This document shows positions 54,618 to 63,928 of a stretch of 64,000 nucleotides of DNA, one piece after another. The DNA comes from Virgibacillus sp. 7505 (lineage in GTDB: Bacteria > Bacillota > Bacilli > Bacillales > Amphibacillaceae). Made by a program: the position numbers and the translations under genes. Position 1 is the stretch's first letter. Each line of letters starts with the position of its first letter. The notes under the pieces were generated by a model. That model was not told where the DNA came from and did not search any database. It was given only the letters and a program-made list of their open reading frames with translations. The DNA lies in the NCBI RefSeq assembly GCF_002272135.1, contig NZ_NPBF01000025.1, positions 62,001-126,000 of the forward strand, read 5' to 3'.

Positions 54618-56108
54618 ATGTCGACTAAATTGATCATTCAAGCTGATGTCACAGAAGGGAAAATCAATAAAAATATTTACGGTCATTTCGCTGAGCATCT
54701 TGGCAGAGGTATATATGAAGGGATCTGGGTCGGGGAGGACTCTTCGATACCGAATACAAAAGGCATCCGCAATGATGTACTGGAAGCTCTTCAAAAGCTT
54801 AATATACCGGTATTGCGATGGCCAGGCGGCTGCTTTGCCGATGAATATCACTGGAAGGATGGCGTTGGTCCGCGTGAAGAGCGTAAGCGAATGGTCAATA
54901 CCCATTGGGGAGGAGTCGTAGAGAATAACCATTTCGGAACTCATGAATTCTTCACGCTTTGCGAGCTGCTCGGAGCAGAGCCGTATATTTGCGGAAACGT
55001 CGGCAGCGGCACCGTCCAGGAAATGTCGGAGTGGGTTGAGTACATGACATTCGATGGTGAATCGCCAATGACGGCTTGGCGCCAGGAAAACGGCCGCGAG
55101 GAGCCATGGAAGCTGACGTACTTCGGTGTTGGAAATGAAAACTGGGGCTGCGGCGGGAATATGCGGCCGGAATATTATGCAGATTTATATCGCCGTTATC
55201 AAACTTATGTACGTAATTATGGAGACAACAAGCTGTATAAGATTGCAGGCGGGGCTAATGTCGATGATTATAATTGGACAGAGACACTCATGCAAGAAGC
55301 AGCATCTATGATGGATGGATTGAGTCTGCACTACTACACGATTCCAGGTGATTTCTGGCTTGGTAAGGGCTCTGCTACTCATTTTTCCGAAGACGAATGG
55401 CATCTGACGCTGAAGCGTGCACTTCATATGGAAGAGTTGATTGAAAAGCATGGCACGATCATGGATAAATACGATCCTGATAAACGCGTTGGGCTGATCA
55501 TCGATGAGTGGGGAACGTGGTTCGACGTGGAACCTGGCACTAACCCAGGATTCCTGTATCAGCAAAATACAATCCGTGATGCGCTCGTAGCTGGTGCTTC
55601 ACTCAATATCTTCAACAATCATAGTGACCGGGTCCAAATGGCTAATATCGCGCAAACAGTCAACGTTTTGCAGGCGATGATCCTGACAGAAGGACAGGAA
55701 ATGATCAAGACACCGACGTACCATGTATTTGATTTGTACCAAGTGCACCAGGATGCAGAACGTCTTTCCTCTCACCTGGAATCAGATGAAATAAAGCATG
55801 GCGATTTGGTATATCCAGCTGTCAGTACTTCTGTATCAAAAGGAAAAGATGGCAAGATTCATGTGAGCTTCTGTAATCTGGATCATACAAATGAAGTTGC
55901 AATAAATACAGAGTTTCGCGGTGCGGCATTAGGAACTGTTAGCGGCAAGATTCTCACTTCTGACAAAAGAGATGCCCGTAATACATTTGATGCGCCAAAT
56001 CAAGTGGAGGTAGTGCCATTTACAGATTTCGCCGAGCAGGATGGCGGATTACAGGTTACGTTACCGCCAATGAGCGTGACAGTTTTGACAATCAAGGAGG
56101 GAATCTGA
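54618..56108 (+). CDS. abf2: Alpha-L-arabinofuranosidase, GH51 (second)
   Basis: 496 residues, intracellular. The acid/base lies in [12 protein letters not shown] (Glu near residue 174) and the nucleophile in [10 protein letters not shown] (Glu near 296). It shares the fold with abfA but is clearly divergent, as is Abf2 from AbfA in B. subtilis. The two probably split work on linear and branched oligosaccharides. It overlaps araM by one base (TGATG). Confidence 0.9.
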   Translation: MSTKLIIQADVTEGKINKNIYGHFAEHLGRGIYEGIWVGEDSSIPNTKGIRNDVLEALQKLNIPVLRWPGGCFADEYHWKDGVGPREERKRMVNTHWGGVVENNHFGTHEFFTLCELLGAEPYICGNVGSGTVQEMSEWVEYMTFDGESPMTAWRQENGREEPWKLTYFGVGNENWGCGGNMRPEYYADLYRRYQTYVRNYGDNKLYKIAGGANVDDYNWTETLMQEAASMMDGLSLHYYTIPGDFWLGKGSATHFSEDEWHLTLKRALHMEELIEKHGTIMDKYDPDKRVGLIIDEWGTWFDVEPGTNPGFLYQQNTIRDALVAGASLNIFNNHSDRVQMANIAQTVNVLQAMILTEGQEMIKTPTYHVFDLYQVHQDAERLSSHLESDEIKHGDLVYPAVSTSVSKGKDGKIHVSFCNLDHTNEVAINTEFRGAALGTVSGKILTSDKRDARNTFDAPNQVEVVPFTDFAEQDGGLQVTLPPMSVTVLTIKEGI

Positions 56109-57322
56109 TGCAGTTATCTGCTGATATGCTGACATTGGCAGAGGAGTTCGGGATAAATCCGGATACTTTTCCGCTCTTGCAAGTGGAAGCTGGCGCACTT
56201 GCATCGATTGGAGATTACTTGAATGAGAAAGGTTTGAGTAAAGCTGTCCTTATTATGGATGCTCAGACTAGAGCAGCCGCAGGGGAGCAATTGGCAGCAC
56301 TGCTAGAAAAGGATAATATCCATGTCCAAACGATCGAACTTTTAGCAAATCACCATGGTCAAGTAAATGCCGATGAAGCCTCGCTTGTGCAGGTACTAGT
56401 TGAAACACCGGTGGATACAGATGTCCTGTTGGCAGTAGGGGCGGGAACGATCCATGATATTACGCGTTTCTGCAGCCAGAAGCTCTCCATTCCATTTGTG
56501 GCAGTTCCGACAGCAGCATCAGTCGATGGTTTCACCTCCAAAGGAGCGCCACTGATCTTGCGGGGAGTGAAGCAGACAATCCAGACAGCCGCCCCGGTGG
56601 CTGTGTTTGCCGATTTGAATGTGTTATGTGCGGCTCCTCGATCGCTTACAGCAGCTGGCTTCGGAGATATCCTTGGAAAATTCACTTCTTTGCTCGATTG
56701 GGAAATATCCGCCAGAGTAGGAGGAGAACCATACAATCCGCTTGCAGCTAAAATGACGAGACACTCACTGGACACATGTGTCGAACATGTCGAGGAAATA
56801 GCCAAGGCGGATGAAGCGGGCATACGAATTTTAATGGAAGCACTAATCGAATCTGGTCTCATCATGCAGGTGTTGGACTTCTCCCGCCCTGCTTCAGGAG
56901 CAGAGCATCACTTGTCCCATTATTGGGAGATGCAGTTACTCGAGACAGATAAACGACAGCTTCTTCATGGAGCCAAAGTCGGTGTTGCTTGCAGCATCAT
57001 TACGGAATTATATAAAGATTGGATTGAGCAGTTTGATCCTTCAGAATCAACAGGAGCTTATGCGGCTTCCTTGCAGGAAAATTGGGAAGAAATCCGTCTG
57101 AAGATTGCGGCACTCCCGACGCCGGAAGCATTGCAATATTACCTGTTGCAGGTCGGAGCACCTGCTTCAGCTGAGGAAATTGGCATAGGATCACAACTTG
57201 TACAGGATAGCTTGAATGAAGCTTACCATTTGCGTGATCGCTGTACGGGTCTTCTTCTTATCAATCAATTCAAGAAAGAGCAGATCAGCTACCCGCTGCA
57301 GGATCGGATCGGCAGTCGATGA
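56108..57322 (+). CDS. araM: Glycerol-1-phosphate dehydrogenase
   Basis: 404 residues, iron-containing alcohol-dehydrogenase-like fold. GAGTIHDITRFCSQKLSIPFVAVPTAASVDGFTSKGAPL is the NAD and substrate region; GFGDILGKF, GAEHHLSHYWEM and LLHGAKVGV hold the metal ligands. B. subtilis AraM makes sn-glycerol 1-phosphate, which PcrB uses for archaeal-type ether lipids. Why it lies in ara operons is not known. Its stop overlaps the next start by four bases. Confidence 0.9.
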   Translation: MQLSADMLTLAEEFGINPDTFPLLQVEAGALASIGDYLNEKGLSKAVLIMDAQTRAAAGEQLAALLEKDNIHVQTIELLANHHGQVNADEASLVQVLVETPVDTDVLLAVGAGTIHDITRFCSQKLSIPFVAVPTAASVDGFTSKGAPLILRGVKQTIQTAAPVAVFADLNVLCAAPRSLTAAGFGDILGKFTSLLDWEISARVGGEPYNPLAAKMTRHSLDTCVEHVEEIAKADEAGIRILMEALIESGLIMQVLDFSRPASGAEHHLSHYWEMQLLETDKRQLLHGAKVGVACSIITELYKDWIEQFDPSESTGAYAASLQENWEEIRLKIAALPTPEALQYYLLQVGAPASAEEIGIGSQLVQDSLNEAYHLRDRCTGLLLINQFKKEQISYPLQDRIGSR

Positions 57323-57576
57323 CTTGCCGGACTTGCCAGCAAAAGAAAAGCTTTACAGTGGAGGAGGCTGCAGCGCTTGTTGCAGATCAATTAGCATTGG
57401 AGCCTGTATTGGCTGAAGAAGACACCGTGTCTGCTCGTTTAGCAATATGTTCGGCTTGTCCGTCACTTACAGCGGATCATACGTGTGCACACTGCGGCTG
57501 TTTTGTTGTATTCCGAGCCTCCCTTCCGGATAAACGCTGCCCATATCCTGACGGAGATCGCTGGCAGCGGGTATAA
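57319..57576 (+). CDS. DUF6171-like zinc-ribbon protein
   Basis: 85 residues with four cysteine pairs or clusters: CRTC near the N-terminus, ICSACPSL, CAHCGC and a final KRCPYP. The pattern indicates one or two zinc ribbons and resembles DUF6171. It overlaps araM by four bases (ATGA) and precedes araL, so it is translationally coupled in the ara operon. I know of no counterpart at this place in the B. subtilis operon. No function can be assigned. Confidence 0.62.
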   Translation: MTCRTCQQKKSFTVEEAAALVADQLALEPVLAEEDTVSARLAICSACPSLTADHTCAHCGCFVVFRASLPDKRCPYPDGDRWQRV

Positions 57577-57598
57577 TCAAAGCAAGGAGGCGATGGAT

Positions 57599-58384
57599 GT
57601 GACTTACTACCAAGCAATGGATAGCATTCTATTCGATTTGGACGGAACAATATGGAAGGATTTTACATTGATAGATGGAGCTGCTGAAACGATCAGGACC
57701 CTGCAAGAAGCTGGTAAACGGGTGATTGGGCTGAGCAATCGAGGCACGCATTCCCGAAATCAGATTGCAGCATATTTCAGGGAGCAAGGTATTCAGTGGG
57801 AAAAGGAAGATATTATTCTTTCCTCCTATCTTGCAGCGGATTATCTGCAGACCCATTATCCGAAGCTGCCTGTGTGGGTGCTGGGCGAAGAAGGGCTGCG
57901 GGAAGAACTTGCTGAAGCTGGGCTGACGCTTGCAGCAGAACCAGAGGATGCCGATTGGCTCGTGATTTCCTTGCATACTGGTGTTACATATCATGATCTG
58001 AACCAGGCATTCCGAGCTGTCATTCACGGCGCCAGGATTCTCGCCACCAATCAGGATCCTGTTTTCCCGGGAAAGAATGGCTTGCAGCTGGATGTGGGTG
58101 GACTGATCGGAGCGATTGAAGCGTCAACAGGCAAGAAAACCGATATTATCGTCGGCAAGCCATCGCATTTTATGTACCAAAAGGTAATGCAGCAAGCTGG
58201 AAGTCAACCAGAAAAGACGATGATCGTCGGAGACAGTCTGACTTCCGATATCGCAATGGGAGCTATGTTCGGCTTAAAAACAGCATTAGTGCTCACCGGA
58301 AATACAACAAAAGAACAGGCGGATATTTCTAGTATCAAGCCCGATCTGATCCTGCCGTCCATCAAGGAGCTTCCATTCACATAA
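57599..58384 (+). CDS. araL: HAD sugar phosphatase AraL
   Basis: 261 residues from the GTG at 57599, which has AAGGAGG nine bases upstream; an ATG at 57593 is in frame but only three bases from it. HAD motifs are LFDLDGTIW, LSNRGTHSR, the lysine in IIVGKPS and VGDSLTSDIAMG. Close resemblance to B. subtilis AraL (DWLVISLHTGVTYHDLNQAF), a promiscuous phosphatase of sugar phosphates that may relieve their toxicity. It sits in the ara operon as in B. subtilis, though after the zinc-ribbon gene. Confidence 0.88.
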   Translation: MTYYQAMDSILFDLDGTIWKDFTLIDGAAETIRTLQEAGKRVIGLSNRGTHSRNQIAAYFREQGIQWEKEDIILSSYLAADYLQTHYPKLPVWVLGEEGLREELAEAGLTLAAEPEDADWLVISLHTGVTYHDLNQAFRAVIHGARILATNQDPVFPGKNGLQLDVGGLIGAIEASTGKKTDIIVGKPSHFMYQKVMQQAGSQPEKTMIVGDSLTSDIAMGAMFGLKTALVLTGNTTKEQADISSIKPDLILPSIKELPFT

Positions 58385-58402
58385 GAATATGGAGGAGATA
58401 GG

Positions 58403-59548
58403 ATGAAAACAATTGATGTCCAACATATAGAGGTTCGCGCGAAGCAAGGAGAGCTTGTGGAGCTTCCGAAGACAGTCGACGTATGTATTGAAGAGGGCGT
58501 ACAAGCTGCATACCGTGTAAGCTGGCCGAATCTGCCAGATCTTAGTGAAGCTGGGACATACGAAATAGAAGGAAAGATTGAAACGGAGGCTTTCCCGGAA
58601 CCGTTCATCGAGCAGCGCGCTGATCCATATATTCTGAAAGCAGAGGACGGATTCTACTATTTCACCGGCTCCTATCCGAAGTACGACAGAATTGTCCTGC
58701 GCCGCGCCAAGACATTGGAAGGTCTTCGTGAGGCAGAGGAATATACGGTTTGGAAGGCGCGTGAATCCGGCATATTGTCAGAGCATATCTGGGCTCCGGA
58801 GCTGCATCGAATAGATGGCAAATGGTACATACATTTTGCAGCTGGAGAAAAAGAGGATGTGTGGGCAATACGTCCATATGTGCTGGAATGTACAGGTGAT
58901 CCTTTTTCCCATGAATGGACGGAAAAGGGAGCAATCAATACAGATTTTCAAAGCTTCTCATTGGACGCCACGACGTTCGAACATCGAGGCAGAAGGTATC
59001 TTGTGTGTGCTCAAAAAACAGAGAATGATACAATCTCTAATCTTTATATTGCCGAAATGAAAAATCCATGGACGATCAAGGGTGAGCAAGTGCTACTGGC
59101 AGAACCTGAACACCCATGGGAGACAGATGGTTTCAACGTTAACGAAGGCCCTGCATTTCTGCATCGACACGGAAAAGTATTCCTGACATTTTCTGCTAGT
59201 GCAACGGATGACCGCTATGCGATGGGGCTGTTATATGCAGATGAAGACGCTGATCTGCTTGATCCTGCCTCATGGACAAAGCTGCCAGATCCTGTGCTGA
59301 CAAGCTCGGAGACTACCGGTCTTTATGGACCTGGTCATAACAGCTTTACTGTGACGGAAGAGGGTTTTGATCTGCTTGTCTACCATGCTAGATCCTATAA
59401 GAAGATTGAAGGAAACCCACTATACGACCCAAACCGTCATGCAAGGATCCAGCGTTTCTTCTGGAAGGATGGGATGCCATACTTCGGTGAACCAGGATAT
59501 AGGCTTCAGAATTCGAGCAACATAAAAGCAACAATAATAATTGAGTAA
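58403..59548 (+). CDS. GH43 family arabinosidase with N-terminal Ig-like domain
   Basis: 381 residues. Residues 3-60 resemble a bacterial Ig-like Big_4 domain (VRAKQGELVELPKTVDV, then GTYEIEGKIE). The rest is a five-bladed GH43 fold with Asp74 (RADPYI), a second acid in SLDATTF near 188 and a catalytic Glu in NEGPAF near 248. No signal peptide is present, so it should act inside the cell on imported arabinooligosaccharides. Exo-arabinanase or arabinofuranosidase activity is likely. It is the last gene of the operon and is followed by a terminator. Confidence 0.85.
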   Translation: MKTIDVQHIEVRAKQGELVELPKTVDVCIEEGVQAAYRVSWPNLPDLSEAGTYEIEGKIETEAFPEPFIEQRADPYILKAEDGFYYFTGSYPKYDRIVLRRAKTLEGLREAEEYTVWKARESGILSEHIWAPELHRIDGKWYIHFAAGEKEDVWAIRPYVLECTGDPFSHEWTEKGAINTDFQSFSLDATTFEHRGRRYLVCAQKTENDTISNLYIAEMKNPWTIKGEQVLLAEPEHPWETDGFNVNEGPAFLHRHGKVFLTFSASATDDRYAMGLLYADEDADLLDPASWTKLPDPVLTSSETTGLYGPGHNSFTVTEEGFDLLVYHARSYKKIEGNPLYDPNRHARIQRFFWKDGMPYFGEPGYRLQNSSNIKATIIIE

Positions 59549-59553
59549 ACGTG

Positions 59554-59584
59554 AATCCTTATACAGTTGTATAAGGATTTTTTT
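59554..59584 (+). terminator. Terminator of the abfA-GH43 operon
   Basis: AATCCTTATACA pairs with TGTATAAGGATT around a two-base loop core, followed by a T-run. Confidence 0.92.
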
Positions 59585-59693
59585 ATGTCAAATGTGTGAA
59601 GAGAATACGATTAATCTTGATTGCATCGTGAAAGGGAGAAAAACATTGTTGACTTCATTAAGAAAGTGAAATAAGATATTAGTTGCTCTAACA

Positions 59694-59717
59694 AAAGTAC
59701 TCTGATTTGAGTACTTT
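59694..59717. promoter_or_regulatory. Perfect AAAGTACTC/GAGTACTTT dyad, probable PadR operator
   Basis: Two 9-bp arms are separated by six bases, 43 nt before the YhgE-like gene. PadR proteins bind short symmetric sites of this size. The linked PadR gene at 60984 is the candidate. Confidence 0.6.
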
Positions 59718-59759
59718 AAATAAACTAAAATAATCTCTTACTTAAGGAAGGATGCAATT

Positions 59760-60941
59760 ATGAAATATACACACTTCATAAAATCTAAAGGAGCTATCGG
59801 CGCCATTTTCATGGGTATTCTATATGCTGTCTTCATGCTGGGAATATTCCTGCCTGGGTATTCCGCAATACCAGGGAACGTCGATCAGTTAAAGGTTGCC
59901 ATCGTAAATGACGATGCTGGAGAAGTTGGTGCTACAATCGCAGATCAGCTGACAGAAAAGCTGCCTTTTAAGGATATCGAAACCGATATGACGAATGAGC
60001 AAGCACTAGATGATTTGGAGAAAAATGATTTGGCATTAGTTGTCCATATCCCGGATAATTTCTCGGAGAATGTACAAAGTGGAGAAGCTTCCTCTAGTAT
60101 CGACTTCACAATGAATGAAGCTGGTGCAACGACTGTTTCCTCTACGATGCGCTCAGTAGTTGGGCAGATTAATAACCAATTGAGTGCACAGTTCTCGCAG
60201 CAGACAGCTGAAGGTGTATTGATGAACTTCAACGTACCTGAGGATCAAGCTGCAGCACTAAGCGATAAAATTGAAACTGCATATCAAGGTAATATTGTAA
60301 CGATCAATGAAATGCCGGACGGTATGAATAACAACATGCTGCCTATGTTCTTAACAATGGCTGGATATGTTGGTGCAATGATCGGAGCAATGCAATTAGT
60401 TGGTGCATTTAAAGCCAGCCAAGGAAAAGCAAGTAAAACCCGTCTATTCCTATATGTACAATTGACTGCTTTAATCATTGCAGTTGCTGCTGCATTCGTA
60501 GCTACAGGAATTGTCTATCTAGTGAATGATCCTAGCGGTGATTTGTTCTTTGGTATGCTAGGGCAGCAAATTTTGAACTATATGGTGTGCTTCAACTTTG
60601 CTGCCATCTTCATCTTCTTGCTTGGTCAAGCTGGTATGATCCTAAACTTGCCAATCCTGTTGATGCAAACACTAGCAAACGGTGCTACAATGTCTCGCGA
60701 TATGATGTATGCGCCATATGAATGGATGAGTCATATCTCACCAATGTATTACTCTGTGCAAGCATACTTTGCTAATCTGTTCGGAAGCACAAGCCCAAGT
60801 CCATTTATCTGGTCGATGGTTGCGGTAGGTGCGGCTGCAATGCTGATTAACATTATCATCATTGCTTTCGTTCATAAACCGAAGGCGGCAGAAGGCGGAA
60901 ATAGCAGCGAAGAAACAGAAGCTATTAAAGTGACAGTTTAA
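59760..60941 (+). CDS. YhgE/Pip-type membrane protein (ABC-2-like)
   Basis: 393 residues. An N-terminal helix (about 12-32) is followed by an extracytoplasmic region of about 165 residues (LKVAIVNDDAGE, ALVVHIPDNFSENV) and then five to six helices. LPMFLTMAGYVGAMIGAMQLV and SPMYYSVQAYFANLFG fit the YhgE/Pip family, which includes phage-infection and drug-efflux-linked proteins. A PadR regulator follows 42 nt later, as in many multidrug response units. No ABC ATPase is adjacent. Confidence 0.78.
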   Translation: MKYTHFIKSKGAIGAIFMGILYAVFMLGIFLPGYSAIPGNVDQLKVAIVNDDAGEVGATIADQLTEKLPFKDIETDMTNEQALDDLEKNDLALVVHIPDNFSENVQSGEASSSIDFTMNEAGATTVSSTMRSVVGQINNQLSAQFSQQTAEGVLMNFNVPEDQAAALSDKIETAYQGNIVTINEMPDGMNNNMLPMFLTMAGYVGAMIGAMQLVGAFKASQGKASKTRLFLYVQLTALIIAVAAAFVATGIVYLVNDPSGDLFFGMLGQQILNYMVCFNFAAIFIFLLGQAGMILNLPILLMQTLANGATMSRDMMYAPYEWMSHISPMYYSVQAYFANLFGSTSPSPFIWSMVAVGAAAMLINIIIIAFVHKPKAAEGGNSSEETEAIKVTV

Positions 60942-60983
60942 ATTTGATATAATAAGATCATTCTGCTTGAGGGAGCAAAGAGA

Positions 60984-61523
60984 ATGTCCATTCAAATTTT
61001 CATACTCAGCAAACTGATGGAGGATAATAACTATCCTTATAAACTAAAAAAACAGCTATCCGAGCCTATCCCATTAGATCAACTTGGCGGGCTGACTGAA
61101 AGCAAGCTTTACTATCATTTCGATGCCTTAGCTAAGCAAGGATTAATTGAAGCAGTGGAAATCATAAAAGAAGAACATCGCCCCGATAAGCAAGTATTTC
61201 AGATTACAGAAAAGGGTCGCGAAGAGCTGCCGAAAAAGATCTATAAAGTCATGAAAAATGCAGATAAGATAAGTGACATGGTCGTTTGCTTGGCTAATAT
61301 CAAATATGTCGATCGTGACAAAGTAGTCAGTATTCTCGAAGATAAGCTAGAAAGAATCAATGATCGCTGGGAGCAAATCAAAACATTCGATAAGCTTGTC
61401 CAAAAAGATGAAGAAAAAGAAAAATTCATTGATTTTATGAGTGGCTATGTAACAACAAGAACGGAACATACCATTCACTGGTTGGAAGAGTTGATCAAGC
61501 GAGTTAAACAAGGGGATTTTTAA
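60984..61523 (+). CDS. PadR family transcriptional regulator
   Basis: 179 residues. The winged helix (LGGLTESKLYYHFDALAKQGLIEAVEI, KQVFQITEKGREEL) and a long C-terminal dimerisation helix (DKLERINDRWEQIKTFDKLVQKDEEKEKFI) are PadR subfamily 2 features. GAGGGAG precedes the ATG. It probably represses the YhgE-type gene through the dyad at 59694-59717. Confidence 0.85.
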   Translation: MSIQIFILSKLMEDNNYPYKLKKQLSEPIPLDQLGGLTESKLYYHFDALAKQGLIEAVEIIKEEHRPDKQVFQITEKGREELPKKIYKVMKNADKISDMVVCLANIKYVDRDKVVSILEDKLERINDRWEQIKTFDKLVQKDEEKEKFIDFMSGYVTTRTEHTIHWLEELIKRVKQGDF

Positions 61524-61535
61524 ACATTGTTTGAG

Positions 61536-61575
61536 ATACACCGCAGAAGCCATAGCTTTTGCGGTGTATTTTTTT
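61536..61575 (+). terminator. Terminator after the PadR gene
   Basis: ATACACCGCA pairs with TGCGGTGTAT, with an inner AGC/GCT stem, and a T-run of seven. Confidence 0.92.
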
Positions 61576-61818
61576 GTGGAGAAAGATAGAGACAGTAATT
61601 GATTGGAAGAAAGTGAAAGGTAAAACCGAATAATACTCCTTGTCAGTACTGATTTCCGCTTGTTCTATAGTGTAATAAAGCGAAAAATAAAAATTAAACG
61701 AATCTTAATGAATGAATCATGAAAAAAGTTCGGTTTTTACTCGATAAAACACTTTTTACTATTGACTTTATTCTGTATGAATAGTTAAATTAATCTTAAT
61801 TGTTAAAATATTTAGCGA

Positions 61819-63114
61819 ATGGGGGCGGCATTTCTGTTAAATACATATTACGAGGAAATTAAGAAACTTGGAGAATCCATTTACGAGAGTCCTGAATTAG
61901 GTTACAAAGAGGAACACACAAAACAAGCGGTCATGGACTATCTGATTAAAAGTAATCCGGAGTGTTCCATTCAAGAATTCAGCACAACTGGTTTGCGAAC
62001 AACACTTGGTGAAGGAAAGCCTATACATATTGCTTTTTTGGCTGAATTAGACGCCGTGTATGCACCGTCACATTTCCGGGCTGATCCAGAAACTGGTGCT
62101 GCTCATAACTGCGGGCATTACACACAGGTTGCCATTGCCCTTTCCCTTTATCGCCAGCTAGTCGATTCAAAGGCATATGAACAATTCGATTATACAATCA
62201 GTTTTATTTTTGTTCCTGCAGAGGAATATCTGGATCTTGCTTTTCGTGATGAGCTGATGCAAAAAGGAATCATTTCACATTACGGCGGAAAACCGGAAGC
62301 AATGAAGCTTGGTGTGTTCGATGATATCGATGTGAGTATTTGTGTGCATGCGATGGGCGGTGAATTTTCGAAACGGACCATCGAAATTGATTGTGATTTG
62401 GCAGGTTTCCTATATAAGCGTTACACCTTTAAAGGAAAGTCTACACATGCTGGCTTCGATCCATTTTCTTCTGTCAATGCCTACAACATGTCTACGTTGT
62501 TTCATACGGCGATAAGTCTCAGCCGGCAGCAGCTGGATGAAAAAGAAAAAGTCCGACTGAATCCAATTGTGATGGAATCTGATATGTCGACAAATGTCAT
62601 ACCAAATCATATTAAAGTAGGAACTGATTTACGCACGTTATCGACATCATATATGCTGACAGTCGCAAAGCGATTGGATGCTGCGGCACAAGGCAGTGCA
62701 ATGGCGCTCCAGGGTGAAGTTGAAATTGATACCCAATTGGGGTATTTACCGTTTCAGCAAAATCGTTATTTATCATCTTTTGTAAAGGAAGCTTTTGAAG
62801 AAGAGGAACAGATTGAGGATATTTGGGAAGACAACAGCATTAGTGCAGCGGGCGATATTGGGGATTTGTCCTATATGATGCCGTGTATACAAATTGGCTA
62901 CAGTGGTTTTACAGGTACGATTCATGGTGATGATTTCATCGATATCGACCCGGAATATATCTATGATATCTTCCCGAGGTTTTTGTTCCAGGTGCTTGAA
63001 AAGTTGAATGGCAAGATAGATAGAACAAAGCTGTACAAAAGGTCTTACGCGGAATATGTACAGTTGATTTCATCTATTTTAGAAAAAAAGGAGGAGCATG
63101 GTATTGAAGCGTAA
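61819..63114 (+). CDS. M20 family metallopeptidase/amidohydrolase
   Basis: 431 residues. Metal ligands lie in IAFLAELDAVYAP, AAHNCGHYTQVAIAL and FVPAEEYLDLAF, with a late TGTIHGDDF histidine. It is diverged from the M20 protein at 33649-35064. The start is uncertain: the ATG at 61819 has no good upstream site, while GGGGGCGG lies inside the frame, so a non-standard start just downstream is possible. It overlaps the next gene, giving an M20 plus membrane-protein unit. Dipeptide or N-acyl amino acid hydrolysis is likely. Confidence 0.75.
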   Translation: MGAAFLLNTYYEEIKKLGESIYESPELGYKEEHTKQAVMDYLIKSNPECSIQEFSTTGLRTTLGEGKPIHIAFLAELDAVYAPSHFRADPETGAAHNCGHYTQVAIALSLYRQLVDSKAYEQFDYTISFIFVPAEEYLDLAFRDELMQKGIISHYGGKPEAMKLGVFDDIDVSICVHAMGGEFSKRTIEIDCDLAGFLYKRYTFKGKSTHAGFDPFSSVNAYNMSTLFHTAISLSRQQLDEKEKVRLNPIVMESDMSTNVIPNHIKVGTDLRTLSTSYMLTVAKRLDAAAQGSAMALQGEVEIDTQLGYLPFQQNRYLSSFVKEAFEEEEQIEDIWEDNSISAAGDIGDLSYMMPCIQIGYSGFTGTIHGDDFIDIDPEYIYDIFPRFLFQVLEKLNGKIDRTKLYKRSYAEYVQLISSILEKKEEHGIEA

Positions 63115-63928
63115 TTATGTCATTTTACTTGTCTTCGCACTTATTGTTATTACCGCAGCAGAAATGATCGGGACACAATCCCTTTCGTTCGGAGCATTCT
63201 CTGTTTCACTGCTGCCGCTTGCTTTTGCGATTCTGATTACGATGATTCTTGGCTTACCATTCATTCGGAAAGGTTTTTTGAAAAAAATATACAGCAAAGT
63301 GAATGTGCAGTTTTCCAGCAAATATTTAATCTTTATCATGCTGCCGCTAATGGCAAGGTACGGAGCGGATGTTGCGCCGCAGCTGAGGGAAATCCTCAAT
63401 GTCGGATGGGTATTCATTGCTCAGGAACTTGGAAATCTTGGGACTGTATTATTAGGTTTGCCGGTGGCATTGCTTATCGGTTTGCGGAGAGAAGCTATTG
63501 GAGCGACACTAGGTCTTGGCCGGGAAGGGGAGCTTGCATACATATCGGAAAAGTACACACTGGAATCGAAGGAAGGGCAAGGAGTTTTGTCACTTTATAT
63601 TATCGGAACACTTTTCGGTACCATTTTCTTTAGTTTGATTGCACCGATTATGCTTGATATTGGTTTTCGTGTAGAAGCATTGGCGATGGCATCCGGAGTT
63701 GGTTCCGCGAGCATGATGACTGCCTCATCTGCAACGTTGATCGAACGGGTTCCTGAAATGGAAAGCACCATCCTTGGTTACGCCGCAGCAAGTCAGCTGC
63801 TCACCAGTTTCCTCGGAACTTTCACAATGGTGTTCCTGGCCGTCCCATTGCAGCGTTTCCTTTACAACAAACTGACGAGAACGAAAAAACAGCAGGAGGT
63901 GCCAACAGATGTCCGTGCAGCTGAATAA
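63104..63928 (+). CDS. DUF3100 family membrane protein
   Basis: 274 residues from the TTG at 63104, preferred because AAGGAGGAG lies seven bases before it; the ATG at 63098 nearly touches that site. About eight membrane helices. FIMLPLMARYGADVAPQLREIL and GVGSASMMTASSATLIERVPEME match DUF3100, a membrane family of unknown function. It overlaps the M20 gene by 11 bases and the next gene by 20. A transporter for the M20 substrate is the natural guess. Confidence 0.75.
   Translation: MKRNYVILLVFALIVITAAEMIGTQSLSFGAFSVSLLPLAFAILITMILGLPFIRKGFLKKIYSKVNVQFSSKYLIFIMLPLMARYGADVAPQLREILNVGWVFIAQELGNLGTVLLGLPVALLIGLRREAIGATLGLGREGELAYISEKYTLESKEGQGVLSLYIIGTLFGTIFFSLIAPIMLDIGFRVEALAMASGVGSASMMTASSATLIERVPEMESTILGYAAASQLLTSFLGTFTMVFLAVPLQRFLYNKLTRTKKQQEVPTDVRAAE

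Noticed and set aside
57485-57598. N-terminal extension of AraL
   Set aside because: It overlaps the zinc-ribbon gene and precedes an AAGGAGG site; AraL family proteins start near 57599.
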